Assembly (NCBI RefSeq): GCF_002087085.1
Contig: NZ_MWQY01000001.1
Span: forward strand, 1-64,000
Length of the DNA: 64,000 nt
DNA from: Marispirochaeta aestuarii
GTDB taxonomy: Bacteria > Spirochaetota > Spirochaetia > JC444 > Marispirochaetaceae
Direction of reading: 5' to 3'
Of the stretch, positions 7,346-16,314 are shown piece after piece. The notes under the pieces were generated by a model that was not told the origin of the DNA, ran no database searches, and was given only the letters and a program-made list of their open reading frames with translations. Each line of letters opens with the position of its first letter. Within the stretch, counting starts at the first letter, position 1. The position numbers were made by a program, and so were the translations under genes.

Positions 7346-8341
7346 TTATTCCCCTTTTCCGGCTTCACCGGCGGTAATGGCGATGAACACGGCGGCCTGG
7401 AGGAGCAGTCCCATCTCGTTGGAGATTCCGGAGGCCATTACCGCTGCGGAGAGTCCCTGGGTGAGGTAGGCGAAAAAGAGCGCCGCCGGCAGTATAAGGG
7501 CCGGACGGTAACGGGCTATCAGGGCCACGGCGATTCCGTTCCAGCCGATGCCTCCGGTACCCCCCTGTACAGCGGCCCCATAGACCCCAAGGCTCATCAG
7601 GGCTCCGGCGAGTCCGCACAGCGCCCCGGATATACTCATACCTCCGCTGCGGTAACGGGAGACGCGGATTCCCGAGAGGGATGCAAAACGGGGATTCGCG
7701 CCGCTCAGCCTGAGTTCATAGCCCATAAGGGTATAGCGGCTCAGAAACCACCACAGCAGGGCTGCCCCAAGGGCCAGAAATATGCCGCTGGTCAGCTGTG
7801 AAGGAGGAAGCAGTCGGACCAGGCGGAATCCCTCCGCTATCTTCGGGGTTGACAGCAGGTAGCTGTCCGGGTCCCGCAGGGGCACCGCTATAAGGTAGTC
7901 TATTATCGGGATCACGGCTCCCGCGGCCAGATAGGAGGAGATAAGCTCGTCGGTCCCTATTTTTTCCCGCATGATGCCGGAAAGCCAGCCCATGGCGCTG
8001 CCGCCGAAGGCCCCCGCCGCAAGACCCAGAGGTATCATCAGGGCCGGGGGTGCCCCGGGCAGGGCAAGCAGCAGCAGTACCGGCAGCAGGGATCCGAGGT
8101 AAGCCTGCCCCTCTCCCCCCAGATTGAAGGAGCCCGAGGTCATGGCCACGGCTATGCCCGCACCGCTCAGGGTAAGGATTCCTGCGGTGGCCATAAGGTT
8201 ACCGAAGGCGAAGGGAGTCCTCAGGGGATCGGTAAAAAGGTCTGTCAGGGCTTCCAGGGGTTTTGGGCTGACGTAGAGCACCAGCCCCAGGAGAAGGAGA
8301 ATCCCTCCGCTTATAACCAGAATCCGTCTGTTCTTTGTCAC
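7346..8341 (-). CDS. rfuC: Riboflavin ABC transporter permease RfuC
   Basis: This 331-aa permease is of the NupP (COG4603)-like subfamily. An N-terminal membrane segment (about residues 8-25) precedes a set of helices containing GSFNLGGEGQAYLGSL, the equivalent of the NIGLEG motif in its partner RfuD. Members of such pairs form the inner-membrane channel of BMP-type nucleoside or vitamin importers. Its start overlaps the rfuB stop by four bases (ATGA-type), implying translational coupling. Confidence 0.88.
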   Translation of the reverse strand: MTKNRRILVISGGILLLLGLVLYVSPKPLEALTDLFTDPLRTPFAFGNLMATAGILTLSGAGIAVAMTSGSFNLGGEGQAYLGSLLPVLLLLALPGAPPALMIPLGLAAGAFGGSAMGWLSGIMREKIGTDELISSYLAAGAVIPIIDYLIAVPLRDPDSYLLSTPKIAEGFRLVRLLPPSQLTSGIFLALGAALLWWFLSRYTLMGYELRLSGANPRFASLSGIRVSRYRSGGMSISGALCGLAGALMSLGVYGAAVQGGTGGIGWNGIAVALIARYRPALILPAALFFAYLTQGLSAAVMASGISNEMGLLLQAAVFIAITAGEAGKGE

Positions 8342-9846
8342 TTCCCGTCTCCTGTCCCGCAGATCCCCAGCATTGCCTCGCCGATCCTGCCGTGATCAAA
8401 CTGGTCACGCTGAAAGCCGGCGGTGATCTCTCCGTTATAGAGGACCAGCAGGCGGTCGGCGATTTCCAGGACCTCGTCGATATCGCTGGCAAGAAGCAGA
8501 ATCCCCGCACCCCTGTCCCGCAGACTCAGTATCCGCTGATAGACCTCCAGTCTGCCCTTGACATCGAGCCCCCAGGCCGGTTCGCAGAGAATGACCAGGC
8601 CGGAAGCCGAAAGGATTTCCCGGCCCAGAATAAGACGCTGCAGCATTCCCCCGGAGAGGGCGGAGGTCAGTGACCGGGGATGAGCAGAAATTCCGTATTC
8701 GGAAAGTAGCTCCCGGGTATAGCTCTCTTTTTTCTTTTCTCCCAGTATACCGTAACGGCTCAGTTCCTTCCGGACCAGCACAGCGGCGTTTTCCATGACC
8801 GGAAGCCCCAGGGCGGCCCCGCTCTCCAGCCGGTCGGAGGGTACCATGGCTATTCCGGCCATTTTTATCCTTTCCGGTTCCCGGGGGTAGGGTGTTCCCC
8901 CTGCCATGAGGATCTCTCCGGAGTCGGGTTGAACGGAGGCGTTGAGTATCCTCTCCAGGCAGTCCAGACCGTTCTCCCGGATGCCCGAGAGGGCAAGAAT
9001 CTCACCCCTGCGGAGGCTGAAGGAGATGTTCCGGATAAAGCTCTCCCGGGACCTCTTTGAAAGATTCCGGACTTCCAGGCAGATCCCCCCGGGACTGGAA
9101 GGGGTCAGTTCAGCAGCCCTGTCGCCGGTTCCCATGAGTATCCGGGATATCTCTTCCAGGGAGAGATCTCTTGCCTCGGTTTCGGCTATACTCTTCCCCT
9201 TTCGCAGCAGGGTAAGCCGGTGGGCGAGCTGCCGGACTTCCCGGATTTTATGGGAGACTATCAAAATGCCCATACCCTCCGCGGCGAGTTCCTGTAAAAG
9301 GGAAAAAAGGTTCTCCGTCTCCAGGGGGGTAAAGGAAGTGGAGGGTTCATCGAGGATCAGAAAATCCGGGGCCTTCAGCAGGGCTTCGACAATCATTGTC
9401 GCAGTGACCAGGTTGGCAGGTACCCGGTTTCCCCGGGTTGCCAGGGGAAGATCGATCCTGAGCCTTTCGGATATCCTCCTGATTTTTCCCGCTGCTTCAT
9501 CCCGTCCCTGTCCTGCCGGGTTCATCCCCAGGTGCAGGAACTCCTGTACCGTCAGGGAGGGGACCAGCCGGGGGTGCTGGGGAATATAGGCGATCTTCCC
9601 GCTTACTTTGGACCGGTTGTGCCGGGCAGCTGGAATACCGTCCATCAGAATCTCCCCGGAGTCGGGCCGGGTCATCCCGGCGATACAGCGCACCAGGGTG
9701 GTCTTTCCCGATCCGTTCTCCCCCAGAAGCCCGTGGATCTCTCCCCGCCGCAGATTGATGCCGGCTCCGTCGAGGGCCTTTACCTCTCCGTGGTTAAAAT
9801 ATTTGTGTATGTTCCGGGCCCTGATGGATCCTCCGCTGTCCGGCAT
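8338..9846 (-). CDS. rfuB: Riboflavin ABC transporter ATPase RfuB (two fused NBDs)
   Basis: This 502-aa protein has two nucleotide-binding domains in tandem, as in RbsA/MglA/YufO. The first has a good Walker A (GLLGENGSGKTTLV, about residue 39) and Walker B (FLILDEPSTS), but where the LSxGxxQ signature is expected it reads VPANLVTAT. The second has a degenerate Walker A (SGIRENGLDCLERIL, no GKS/T) but an intact signature (LSGGMLQR). Pairing the first Walker A with the second signature would leave one canonical composite ATP site. It lies 33 bp after rfuA and is cytoplasmic, bound to RfuC/RfuD. Confidence 0.92.
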   Translation of the reverse strand: MPDSGGSIRARNIHKYFNHGEVKALDGAGINLRRGEIHGLLGENGSGKTTLVRCIAGMTRPDSGEILMDGIPAARHNRSKVSGKIAYIPQHPRLVPSLTVQEFLHLGMNPAGQGRDEAAGKIRRISERLRIDLPLATRGNRVPANLVTATMIVEALLKAPDFLILDEPSTSFTPLETENLFSLLQELAAEGMGILIVSHKIREVRQLAHRLTLLRKGKSIAETEARDLSLEEISRILMGTGDRAAELTPSSPGGICLEVRNLSKRSRESFIRNISFSLRRGEILALSGIRENGLDCLERILNASVQPDSGEILMAGGTPYPREPERIKMAGIAMVPSDRLESGAALGLPVMENAAVLVRKELSRYGILGEKKKESYTRELLSEYGISAHPRSLTSALSGGMLQRLILGREILSASGLVILCEPAWGLDVKGRLEVYQRILSLRDRGAGILLLASDIDEVLEIADRLLVLYNGEITAGFQRDQFDHGRIGEAMLGICGTGDGK

Positions 9847-9879
9847 CGCTTACCCTTTTCCTCTGATGCTGCCCTGAGC

Positions 9880-10962
9880 CTATTCCTGTACCTTCACCGA
9901 ACCGTTCTTGAGCTCCTCAAGATGATTCTCGAGCTTCTCCCGCAGCTCTTGGCTTAAGTTTTCGGTGTAGGCGGGGTGATCGGTGATGAAAGTAATATAT
10001 CCCTCGGCTATCCCCACGGATTCCGCTGAGCCGAAGGGGAGTTCCCCCTCAATGGCCTTGAGGGTCATCTCCCGGGCCGCCCGATCCAGGTAAATTCGAG
10101 TGCTGCCGATAACGGTACCGGGGGCGACATCGTAGCCTGAGGAGTCGAACCAGATTACTCCCTTTCCTGCCTCCTGTGCCGCCGAGATCACCCCCTGGTT
10201 CGCCCCGCCGGCGATGGCCAGGATCACATTGACTCCGGAACGGAACATATCTCCGGCAAGTTCGGAGCCCTTCCCTGCGTCGTACCAGTTTCCCACAACC
10301 CGGAAATCAAGCTCTGCAGTCCCTGCCGCTGCCTCAGCGCCCTGCTGATAGCCCGGCCGGATCGAGCGGAGCATCTCCGGATACTCCTGACCTGCAATGA
10401 GGCCGACTTTTACAGTCCCTTCCGCCTGCTTCTCTCTGGCCACGAGGCCCGCGAAATAGCCGGCGAGATACCCCTGTTCCCGCTGGTTGAAACGGAAGGT
10501 GAAGATCGAGGGATTCCCTTCGATGTGTCCGTCCAGGACCAGGAAGCGGGCTTCAGGGTAGGACCTTGAGACCTCTGCACAGATCTCCGGCATCGCAGGG
10601 TTCGAAGTAACGATGAGGTCGTAGCGGCCGGAAGCTGCCAGGGAGCTCAGCTTCGTTAACCATTCTCCCTGATTGAATCCGCCTTCGACAACCGAAACTT
10701 CCACACCGGATTTTCCCCGGGCTGCCGCCTCGACTCCTTCGACCATCATCTCGTAGGTAGGGCTTCCGGCCACTACCCCGGGGACGAAAACCGCTATGGA
10801 GCCGACTGCCCCGGGGGCCTCCTGTTGTGCTTCTTCCGTCTGAGCCTCCTTCGGACTGCAGGAACTGAGGAAGAGAAAACCTGCCACCACAAAAAGGAGT
10901 ACTGCAAAACGGGTAATCCCCGGTACAGAGAAATTGAGTTTGCCTTGTAATACGCGGTTCAT
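9880..10962 (-). CDS. rfuA: Riboflavin-binding lipoprotein RfuA (BMP family)
   Basis: The 360-aa precursor has a lipoprotein signal: a positively charged start, a hydrophobic core VLLFVVAGFLFLSSC and the lipid-attachment Cys at about residue 35, followed by an acidic Glu/Gln linker. The mature part is a BMP/PnrA-type periplasmic-binding fold (AVFVPGVVAGSPTYEMMVEGVEAA, DLIVTSNPAMPEICA, GLIAGQEYPEM, LAIAGGANQGVISAAQE, IWFDSSGYDVAPG). The homologous T. pallidum RfuA (TP0298) binds riboflavin. The start at 10962 is supported by GGAGG eight bases upstream. First gene of the operon, directly under the FMN riboswitch. Confidence 0.92.
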   Translation of the reverse strand: MNRVLQGKLNFSVPGITRFAVLLFVVAGFLFLSSCSPKEAQTEEAQQEAPGAVGSIAVFVPGVVAGSPTYEMMVEGVEAAARGKSGVEVSVVEGGFNQGEWLTKLSSLAASGRYDLIVTSNPAMPEICAEVSRSYPEARFLVLDGHIEGNPSIFTFRFNQREQGYLAGYFAGLVAREKQAEGTVKVGLIAGQEYPEMLRSIRPGYQQGAEAAAGTAELDFRVVGNWYDAGKGSELAGDMFRSGVNVILAIAGGANQGVISAAQEAGKGVIWFDSSGYDVAPGTVIGSTRIYLDRAAREMTLKAIEGELPFGSAESVGIAEGYITFITDHPAYTENLSQELREKLENHLEELKNGSVKVQE

Positions 10963-11047
10963 AAAAACTGCCTCCAGAAAACGCATCGGGGGCAGATGAG
11001 AGAAAGTAGAGCGGGCCCTCCCGGAAAAATCCGGAACGGCTGGTTCT

Positions 11048-11187
11048 ATTTTCTTCTCCCATCCAGACTTTCACTGTCGGTTTCGGAATCCCACCGAATC
11101 CCCCCTGTGCCGTCTCAACGAAACCGGTACAGGGATTGCGGACTGTTACCGCCGGTCGGGACTTTAGGTCCCTCCCTCGAAGAAAAT
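11048..11187 (-). promoter_or_regulatory. FMN riboswitch (RFN element)
   Basis: Read on the minus strand this has the conserved RFN blocks in order: a GGGACCTAAAGTCCCGACC segment and GGCGGTAA, a variable arm, a GATTCGGTGGGATTCCGAA arm, CCGACAGTGAAAGTC and TGGATGGGAGAAG. A perfect 9-bp P1 closes it: ATTTTCTTC (plus-strand 11179-11187) with GAAGAAAAT (11048-11056). FMN binding normally turns off downstream genes. The 85 nt before rfuA contain a small CCGGA/TCCGG hairpin but no clear U-tract terminator, so the output may be translational. It controls rfuABCD. Confidence 0.96.
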
Positions 11188-11199
11188 ATATCTGCGTCA

Positions 11200-11229
11200 A
11201 ATATATTTCCTTTTTACCCTGAATGTCAA
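11200..11229 (-). promoter_or_regulatory. Promoter of the rfu operon
   Basis: On the minus strand a consensus TTGACA (11224-11229), an 18-bp spacer and TATATT (11200-11205) lie immediately upstream of the riboswitch P1. The predicted transcript starts within a few bases of the aptamer. Confidence 0.75.
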
Positions 11230-11263
11230 TCTTGGCCGTTCAGGCAGGCGCCTGAGGCTTTAC

Positions 11264-11293
11264 TTGACCCCCACACTGAACTAATGATAGGTT
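11264..11293 (+). promoter_or_regulatory. Possible promoter of the PRPP synthetase gene
   Basis: TTGACC (11264-11269), an 18-bp spacer and TAGGTT (11288-11293) read towards the prs-like gene. The -10 is weak, although the promoter before tRNA-Thr uses the same hexamer. Confidence 0.4.
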
Positions 11294-11364
11294 TGACCGG
11301 TATTCACCAGTAACTCCTAGCCTAGCGTTTGCTTCCGGAACGCACGAGAAGATGGGGACAACCT

Positions 11365-12672
11365 TTGAGCATATCTAAACCCGGTACTTTGGGAATCATC
11401 GCCTGTCCGGGCGGAGCGAGTTTCGCCAGGGAATTATTGCCGCACTTGCGATCCATTTATGCCCGCAAGTACCAGCGCATGGCCACACGCCTCGCCAAAC
11501 GGTATAAAATAGACAAGGAAAAGGCCATTGAGCAGATCAACTTCGTACAGGATCTGCATATTCCCTCCCAGAATCACGGCTTTTTCGGGGAACACTACCG
11601 TCCGCCCTCCTTTGAGATTCCAACCCGTTTTACCCGTTTTGCCAATGGAGAGTTCAAGGCGGAGATTCTCTCTTCGGTCCGGGGCATCGATCTGTATGTA
11701 ATTCAGGATGTGGAAAACCACTATCCCGTGCCTTTGAACGGGGAAGAGACTACCCTGAGTCTGAACGATCACATGTTTATTCTCTTCGTCACCATCGATG
11801 CCGCGATCCAGGCGGGAGCCCGCAGTGTAACCCTGGTGCTGCCGGTGTATCCCTATTCCAGGCAGCATAAGCGCAAAGGCCGGGAGAGTCTGACTGCTGC
11901 ATGGTTCGGCAGAATCTGCGAGTTCATGGGGGTTGGACGCATTATTACCCTGGACATCCACTCCCGGGAGATTCAGAATACCTTTCATCGGACTGCCATC
12001 GAGAATCTTCATGCCTCGTATCAGATTCTCAGGTCCCTTTCACGGCTGGTTGATCTGGTCCATGAGGACCTGGTTGTTGTGGCTCCGGATACCGGCGCGG
12101 TGGACCGCAACAAGTTTTACGCCGTGAGCCTGCATAAACCCCTGGCCCTTCTGTACAAGGAGCGGGACTATTCCAAGGTGAGTCAGGCGGGGGACAGCAA
12201 TATAACCAGTATAAACCTTCTCGGACACGTGGAAGGGAAAACCGTTTTCATGGCAGACGACATGCTTGGCACAGGCGGTACCCTTATCAAGGCAATGACC
12301 CATCTGAAGGAGGTGGGCGCCGAGAAAATCATCTGCGCCATCAGTCTGCCCCTCTTTACCGGCAGGGCCATCGAGGAGTTCGATGCAGCCTATCAGAAGG
12401 GGCTGTTTTACCGCATCATCGGCACCAATGCCGTTTACCATGACGAAACCCTCCTGGAAAAGGAGTGGTTTGTCTCCGCCAATATCGCCAACCTCTTTTC
12501 CAGAATTATCTCCAGGCTGCACCACGGCCGTTCCCTGAGTCCTCTCCTGGACAACCGAAAGATCATTCAGCGTCTTCTGTCCCAGGTGGCAGCCGAGGGC
12601 GGAGAAGATGAGCTTCCCTTCGACCGGGAGCCTTCATCCAGAGAGCCCGGGGAGAAGGAGAGAGGGGAATAG
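11365..12672 (+). CDS. prs: Ribose-phosphate pyrophosphokinase, long atypical form
   Basis: This 435-aa PRPP synthetase-family protein is longer than the usual 310-320 aa. Family features are FANGEFKAEI, the KRKGRES catalytic-loop region (usual RKxR), LDIHSREIQNTF (usual LDLHxxQIQGFF), VVAPDTGAVDRNKFYA, and the PRPP loop MADDMLGTGGTLIKA (usual DDxxDTGGT). Extra sequence lies at the N-terminus (a Lys/Arg-rich helix about residues 22-55) and after residue 395, ending in a charged tail. It should make PRPP from ribose 5-phosphate and ATP for nucleotide, His and Trp synthesis. No ATG start exists; TTG at 11365 with GGGGA six bases upstream is preferred over TTG at 11329. Confidence 0.82.
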   Translation: MSISKPGTLGIIACPGGASFARELLPHLRSIYARKYQRMATRLAKRYKIDKEKAIEQINFVQDLHIPSQNHGFFGEHYRPPSFEIPTRFTRFANGEFKAEILSSVRGIDLYVIQDVENHYPVPLNGEETTLSLNDHMFILFVTIDAAIQAGARSVTLVLPVYPYSRQHKRKGRESLTAAWFGRICEFMGVGRIITLDIHSREIQNTFHRTAIENLHASYQILRSLSRLVDLVHEDLVVVAPDTGAVDRNKFYAVSLHKPLALLYKERDYSKVSQAGDSNITSINLLGHVEGKTVFMADDMLGTGGTLIKAMTHLKEVGAEKIICAISLPLFTGRAIEEFDAAYQKGLFYRIIGTNAVYHDETLLEKEWFVSANIANLFSRIISRLHHGRSLSPLLDNRKIIQRLLSQVAAEGGEDELPFDREPSSREPGEKERGE

Positions 12673-12677
12673 CGGGT

Positions 12678-14066
12678 ATGAGCCCCTCCCGCAGCCATCT
12701 TGCAGTCGACATCGGAACCAGCTCTCTCAAGGCAGCACTCCTTGATGATCATGGTTCCCCTCTGGGCAGCACAAAAGTCTCTTTTGCCGGAATGCCCGGG
12801 GCCGATCTTGGTGCATGGGACCCTTCTGTCTGGGATAGCGCCTTCCGACAGGCTCTGGGAACCCTGAAGGACGGGAAAAAAGCCTCATCTGTCACCATTT
12901 CCGGCAACGGTCCCACCCTGGTACCCCTGCAAAAGGACGGCAGTCTCGCCGGTCCCGCTCTGCTCTGGCTGCAGCGGAGGAGTCCCGCTGCGATACCCCC
13001 GGATTCTTCCTCATACTTTCTGCCCGCCGCCGGATGGTTTCGGGAGACGCAGCCTGATCTTTTTGAAAAGACAGCGGTATTCGTTACATGCCCGGGGTAT
13101 CTGAGCTATCGTCTCACCGGGCTGGCCTCCGCTGCCTGTCCCGGCCGGGATTTTTCCCCTTTCATGTGGGACTCCCCGCAGCTTTCCGCCTGGGGCTTCG
13201 AGGCGTCGCTTTTTCCGGATCTCCTTTTTACCGGTGACAGGATCGGCGGAGTGAGCGCCCGGGCCGCCGAAGAGTTCGGCCTCGGCAGGGGGGTTCCCGT
13301 ATATGCCGGGGGCCCTGATTACATGATGGCCATAATCGGGTCCGGGGCGGTCCGTCCCGGTATCAGCTGTGACCGGGCAGGCACTTCGGAGGGGATCAAC
13401 TACTGTTCCCTGCGGCCGGTGGATTCCGCCTTCTTGCGGACTCTCCCGCATGCAGTATCTGGCATGTATACCGTCGCCGGAATTCTCTCTTCCACCGGGA
13501 GGGTCTTTGAGTGGTTCCGAAGGATAACCAATCAGACATCCAGAAACTATGAAGATATTCTGCGGGAGATCTACGCTCTGCCCCTGGATGCCGGGTCTCC
13601 CCGTTTCTTTCCTTCCCGTCATCGCGGGCCGATCTGGGACTTCGATCAGGGAATTTTCGCCGGGCTGCAGCCTGATCATACCCATGTGGAGCTGGGTAAG
13701 GGGGTCGTTGAAGCCATCGCTTTCGGTATCCTGGATGTTGTGGAGACCCTGAACAAAGAGGGCTGTACGGTTGCTTCCCTCCGGGGTACCGGGGGGCAGT
13801 ACCGGAATCTTCACTGGAACCGGATGAAGGCGGATATCCTGGGGATTCCCCTGGAGATCCCCAGGGTCATAGACGCTGAACTGATCGGTAATCTCTCAGC
13901 AGCTCTGGTGGGCGAGGGTGTATACGCCGATCTTGCCCAGGCCGCTGAAGATCTGGTACAGATCGACGCGGTGATCGAGCCGGAGATGGACCGCCACGGC
14001 AGGTACCGGGAACTCTACCGGGAATACCGGGCAGCCTGCGATCTCATTCCCGGAACAGGCCCATGA
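12678..14066 (+). CDS. FGGY-family carbohydrate kinase
   Basis: This 462-aa protein is an actin-fold sugar kinase. It has the phosphate-1 motif LAVDIGTSSLKAALLD at residues 8-23, AGTSEGINY in the C-terminal half, and the adenosine region ALRGTGGQYRNLHWNRMKADILGIPL typical of xylulokinase-like members. The substrate is undetermined; xylulose or a related pentose or polyol is most likely by similarity of layout. It starts five bases after the PRPP synthetase stop, so the two are co-transcribed, suggesting that pentose phosphate supply and PRPP synthesis are linked. It converges on the metallopeptidase gene with a 23-nt tail overlap. Confidence 0.85.
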   Translation: MSPSRSHLAVDIGTSSLKAALLDDHGSPLGSTKVSFAGMPGADLGAWDPSVWDSAFRQALGTLKDGKKASSVTISGNGPTLVPLQKDGSLAGPALLWLQRRSPAAIPPDSSSYFLPAAGWFRETQPDLFEKTAVFVTCPGYLSYRLTGLASAACPGRDFSPFMWDSPQLSAWGFEASLFPDLLFTGDRIGGVSARAAEEFGLGRGVPVYAGGPDYMMAIIGSGAVRPGISCDRAGTSEGINYCSLRPVDSAFLRTLPHAVSGMYTVAGILSSTGRVFEWFRRITNQTSRNYEDILREIYALPLDAGSPRFFPSRHRGPIWDFDQGIFAGLQPDHTHVELGKGVVEAIAFGILDVVETLNKEGCTVASLRGTGGQYRNLHWNRMKADILGIPLEIPRVIDAELIGNLSAALVGEGVYADLAQAAEDLVQIDAVIEPEMDRHGRYRELYREYRAACDLIPGTGP

Positions 14067-14778
14067 TCCCCCGGTTGGTCTTGAGCCAGGCTTCGGCTTT
14101 CCTGTATTCGGGAAAGTAGTGTTTTACCAGACGCCAGTAAGCGGGTGAGTGGTTCAGCTGGCGCTGGTGGCAGAGTTCATGGATTATCAGATAATCCCTG
14201 ACCGCAGGGGGAATCATGATGATTCTCCAGTTCAGGGAGATGTTTCCCAGTCCCGAGGAGCTTCCCCATCGGGTCCTCTGGTTCCGGAAAAAGACTCTCT
14301 TGAAGCCGATATCGGTTATTCGGGAAATCTCCAGGGCCCTCTTTTCGATCTCGTCTTTTGCCAGCTTTATCAGCCATTTTTCCATGACCGCCAGGGAGGA
14401 TTCTTCGCTGCCGTCCAGGGTATCGACATACAGAACCTTGTCTTCTATTTCGACTCCGCCTCGTTTGCGGCGTCCCTTTTTTAAAACGACCCTGTACGGG
14501 ATGCCCCGTAAAAGCAGCCGTTGCAGAGGATCGTGCTGTTCCCGGTTTGCCTGCAGCCTGTTGAGGTGCTTCAATACCCAGTTGCGTTTGGCAGCCACGC
14601 CGGAGGCTATCTGGACAGCAGACAGCTCCCGTGGAGCGGAGACTGTTACCTTGCCTGCCTGTGAAATTCGTATGTTTATCCGCTTCTGTCCGGGACGACG
14701 TATAAGCTCGTACTCAAATCCCGGTCCCCGTACAACAGCCACAGAACCTCTATACCACGGAAGGCGGACTCTGTCCAT
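14044..14778 (-). CDS. YgjP/WLM-type zinc metallopeptidase (M48-like)
   Basis: This roughly 244-aa protein of the YgjP (DUF45) family has the metallopeptidase motif [18 protein letters not shown], with HELCH as the HExxH zinc site and a downstream HSPAYW segment matching the family. The N-terminal half has the beta-strand pattern of these proteins ([26 protein letters not shown]). The conserved [19 protein letters not shown] block precedes the zinc site. Cellular role is unknown; the related SprT family acts on DNA-protein crosslinks. The start at 14778 (MDRVRLPWY) gives a 29-nt overlap with the upstream kinase; a start at 14841 is also possible. Confidence 0.82.
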   Translation of the reverse strand: MDRVRLPWYRGSVAVVRGPGFEYELIRRPGQKRINIRISQAGKVTVSAPRELSAVQIASGVAAKRNWVLKHLNRLQANREQHDPLQRLLLRGIPYRVVLKKGRRKRGGVEIEDKVLYVDTLDGSEESSLAVMEKWLIKLAKDEIEKRALEISRITDIGFKRVFFRNQRTRWGSSSGLGNISLNWRIIMIPPAVRDYLIIHELCHQRQLNHSPAYWRLVKHYFPEYRKAEAWLKTNRGIMGLFRE

Positions 14779-16276
14779 CTTCCGGATTTTTTCTTCCGGC
14801 GATCTTGCTTCTGGGGAAACTGACGGTAAAAACGGTTCCATTTCCGGTTTCGAGGCTCAGGGAGCCTTCGATCTGCTGGGTCAGGGCCTGGATGAGGGTG
14901 AGTCCCAGGGATCCGTTTGGGTTTTCCAGGAGGGAAGGGTCCATTCCTTTTCCGTTATCTCCGACCGACAGGAGTACCCGCGTGTCTTCCGTCAAGGCTG
15001 TAACGCTTATTTTGCCGTTCCGGGGATCATCAAAGGCATGCTTCAGGGCATTGGTAAGCAGCTCTGTCAGAATAAGTCCGCACACCACGGCCTGATCGAG
15101 GCTCAGGTAGAGCCCCTCCATACGGATCTCGATTTTTGGGTGTATGCTGTCGGATATGTATAGTTGAAGTATGGAGGCGGAAAGCTGCCGTACGTACTCA
15201 GCCATATCGATGGAATGGAGTGTCTCCCCCGCGTAGATGGATTCATGGACCAGGGCCATGGCCCGTATGCGTACAACGCTGTCCTGGAGAATATGCTGCT
15301 GCCCCGGTTGAAGTTCGGAGGACTGGAGATTCAGCAGGGATGAGATGATCTGCAGGTTGTTCTTGACCCGGTGATGCACCTCCTTGAGCAGGACCTCCTT
15401 CTCCTTGAGGGATGTCTCGATCTGATCCCTGGAATTACGCAGGTGAATCAGCATGCTTCTGAAGTTGTACAGGAGGATTCTGACTTCTGAATGGTCCCTG
15501 ATATGGCTTGGAATACTGGTTTCTATTCTGTCGGGATTTTCAGCTATTCTGGAAAACTGATGAAGAAGAAAGTTGTATGCCTTGTAGTAGGGGCGGAAGA
15601 GCAGAACCAGGATCGCTGTAAAACCCAGGAGTACGCCGATTATTCCCAGAGCCCCGCTGCGGAAATGGCGAAGCAGAATAATGTTGATATCGTTTATGTA
15701 GAGCCCGGTGCCGATGTAGCTGTTGAGAGAGTCGACTCCCACCACATAGGATATCTTCTTCTCGGGGATCCTGCGGTCCGGTGTGGGGTAGTAATACTCC
15801 ACGTAGCCTTCCCCCTGTCTGGCGGTTTTAACCAGTTCCCGAATGGTGTATTTTCCGTTTACGTCCTGCATGTTCCACTGGTTTGTTCCCTCCATTTCCG
15901 GTTCGAAGGGCTGGACCAGGAAGATGCCGTCGTAGGTACTCATGAAGATGTAGTTCTTGGTTGCAGGATCGTCATAGACCAGGGACCGGAGTATTTTACG
16001 GACCTGACGTATCGCCTCGTCACGCTCAATTTCACCGGCCTCAAGGCGCTTGAGAATCGGCTCCACCACATTGAGACTCAGTACCACCAGCCTTTTTATC
16101 TCCTGCTTGCGCATATCGATCATGCTGGTCTGCAGGTGCAGTGCGAAAGTCAGGTTGAGGATCACTATTACCGCGATAGCTGTGACCAGGGAGGCAGCCA
16201 GGCGAAAGGTACTGCGGGAACTCAGCTTCGGTTTGTTCGGGAGGAGATCGGAATCATGGGGTTCCTGGGGTGTCAT
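14750..16276 (-). CDS. Membrane histidine kinase with extracytoplasmic Cache domain
   Basis: This 508-aa sensor kinase has one N-terminal membrane segment (about 25-47), a single-Cache-type domain (about 50-195, with [21 protein letters not shown] and [11 protein letters not shown]), a second membrane segment (about 208-228), a HAMP-like linker, a HisKA_2 dimerisation domain with the phosphoacceptor in [21 protein letters not shown] (His301), and an HATPase domain ([27 protein letters not shown]). Cache domains of this type sense small organic ligands. No response regulator is adjacent. It has no Shine-Dalgarno sequence; a promoter -10 lies nine bases upstream, so its mRNA may be nearly leaderless. 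Confidence 0.92.
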   Translation of the reverse strand: MTPQEPHDSDLLPNKPKLSSRSTFRLAASLVTAIAVIVILNLTFALHLQTSMIDMRKQEIKRLVVLSLNVVEPILKRLEAGEIERDEAIRQVRKILRSLVYDDPATKNYIFMSTYDGIFLVQPFEPEMEGTNQWNMQDVNGKYTIRELVKTARQGEGYVEYYYPTPDRRIPEKKISYVVGVDSLNSYIGTGLYINDINIILLRHFRSGALGIIGVLLGFTAILVLLFRPYYKAYNFLLHQFSRIAENPDRIETSIPSHIRDHSEVRILLYNFRSMLIHLRNSRDQIETSLKEKEVLLKEVHHRVKNNLQIISSLLNLQSSELQPGQQHILQDSVVRIRAMALVHESIYAGETLHSIDMAEYVRQLSASILQLYISDSIHPKIEIRMEGLYLSLDQAVVCGLILTELLTNALKHAFDDPRNGKISVTALTEDTRVLLSVGDNGKGMDPSLLENPNGSLGLTLIQALTQQIEGSLSLETGNGTVFTVSFPRSKIAGRKNPEDGQSPPSVV

Positions 16277-16285
16277 ACGAATGAA

Positions 16286-16314
16286 ACTATAAAAGAATAG
16301 AACAAATCATACAA
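16286..16314 (-). promoter_or_regulatory. Promoter giving a nearly leaderless kinase mRNA
   Basis: On the minus strand TTGTAT (16309-16314), a 17-bp spacer and TATAGT (16286-16291) precede the kinase ATG at 16276. The predicted start is about three bases before the ATG. The promoter overlaps the end of the radical SAM gene. Confidence 0.5.

Noticed and set aside
6346-7368. Minus-strand 340-aa frame overlapping rfuD
   Set aside because: Arg/Ser/Gly-rich, out of frame with the clear permease, and without membrane helices.
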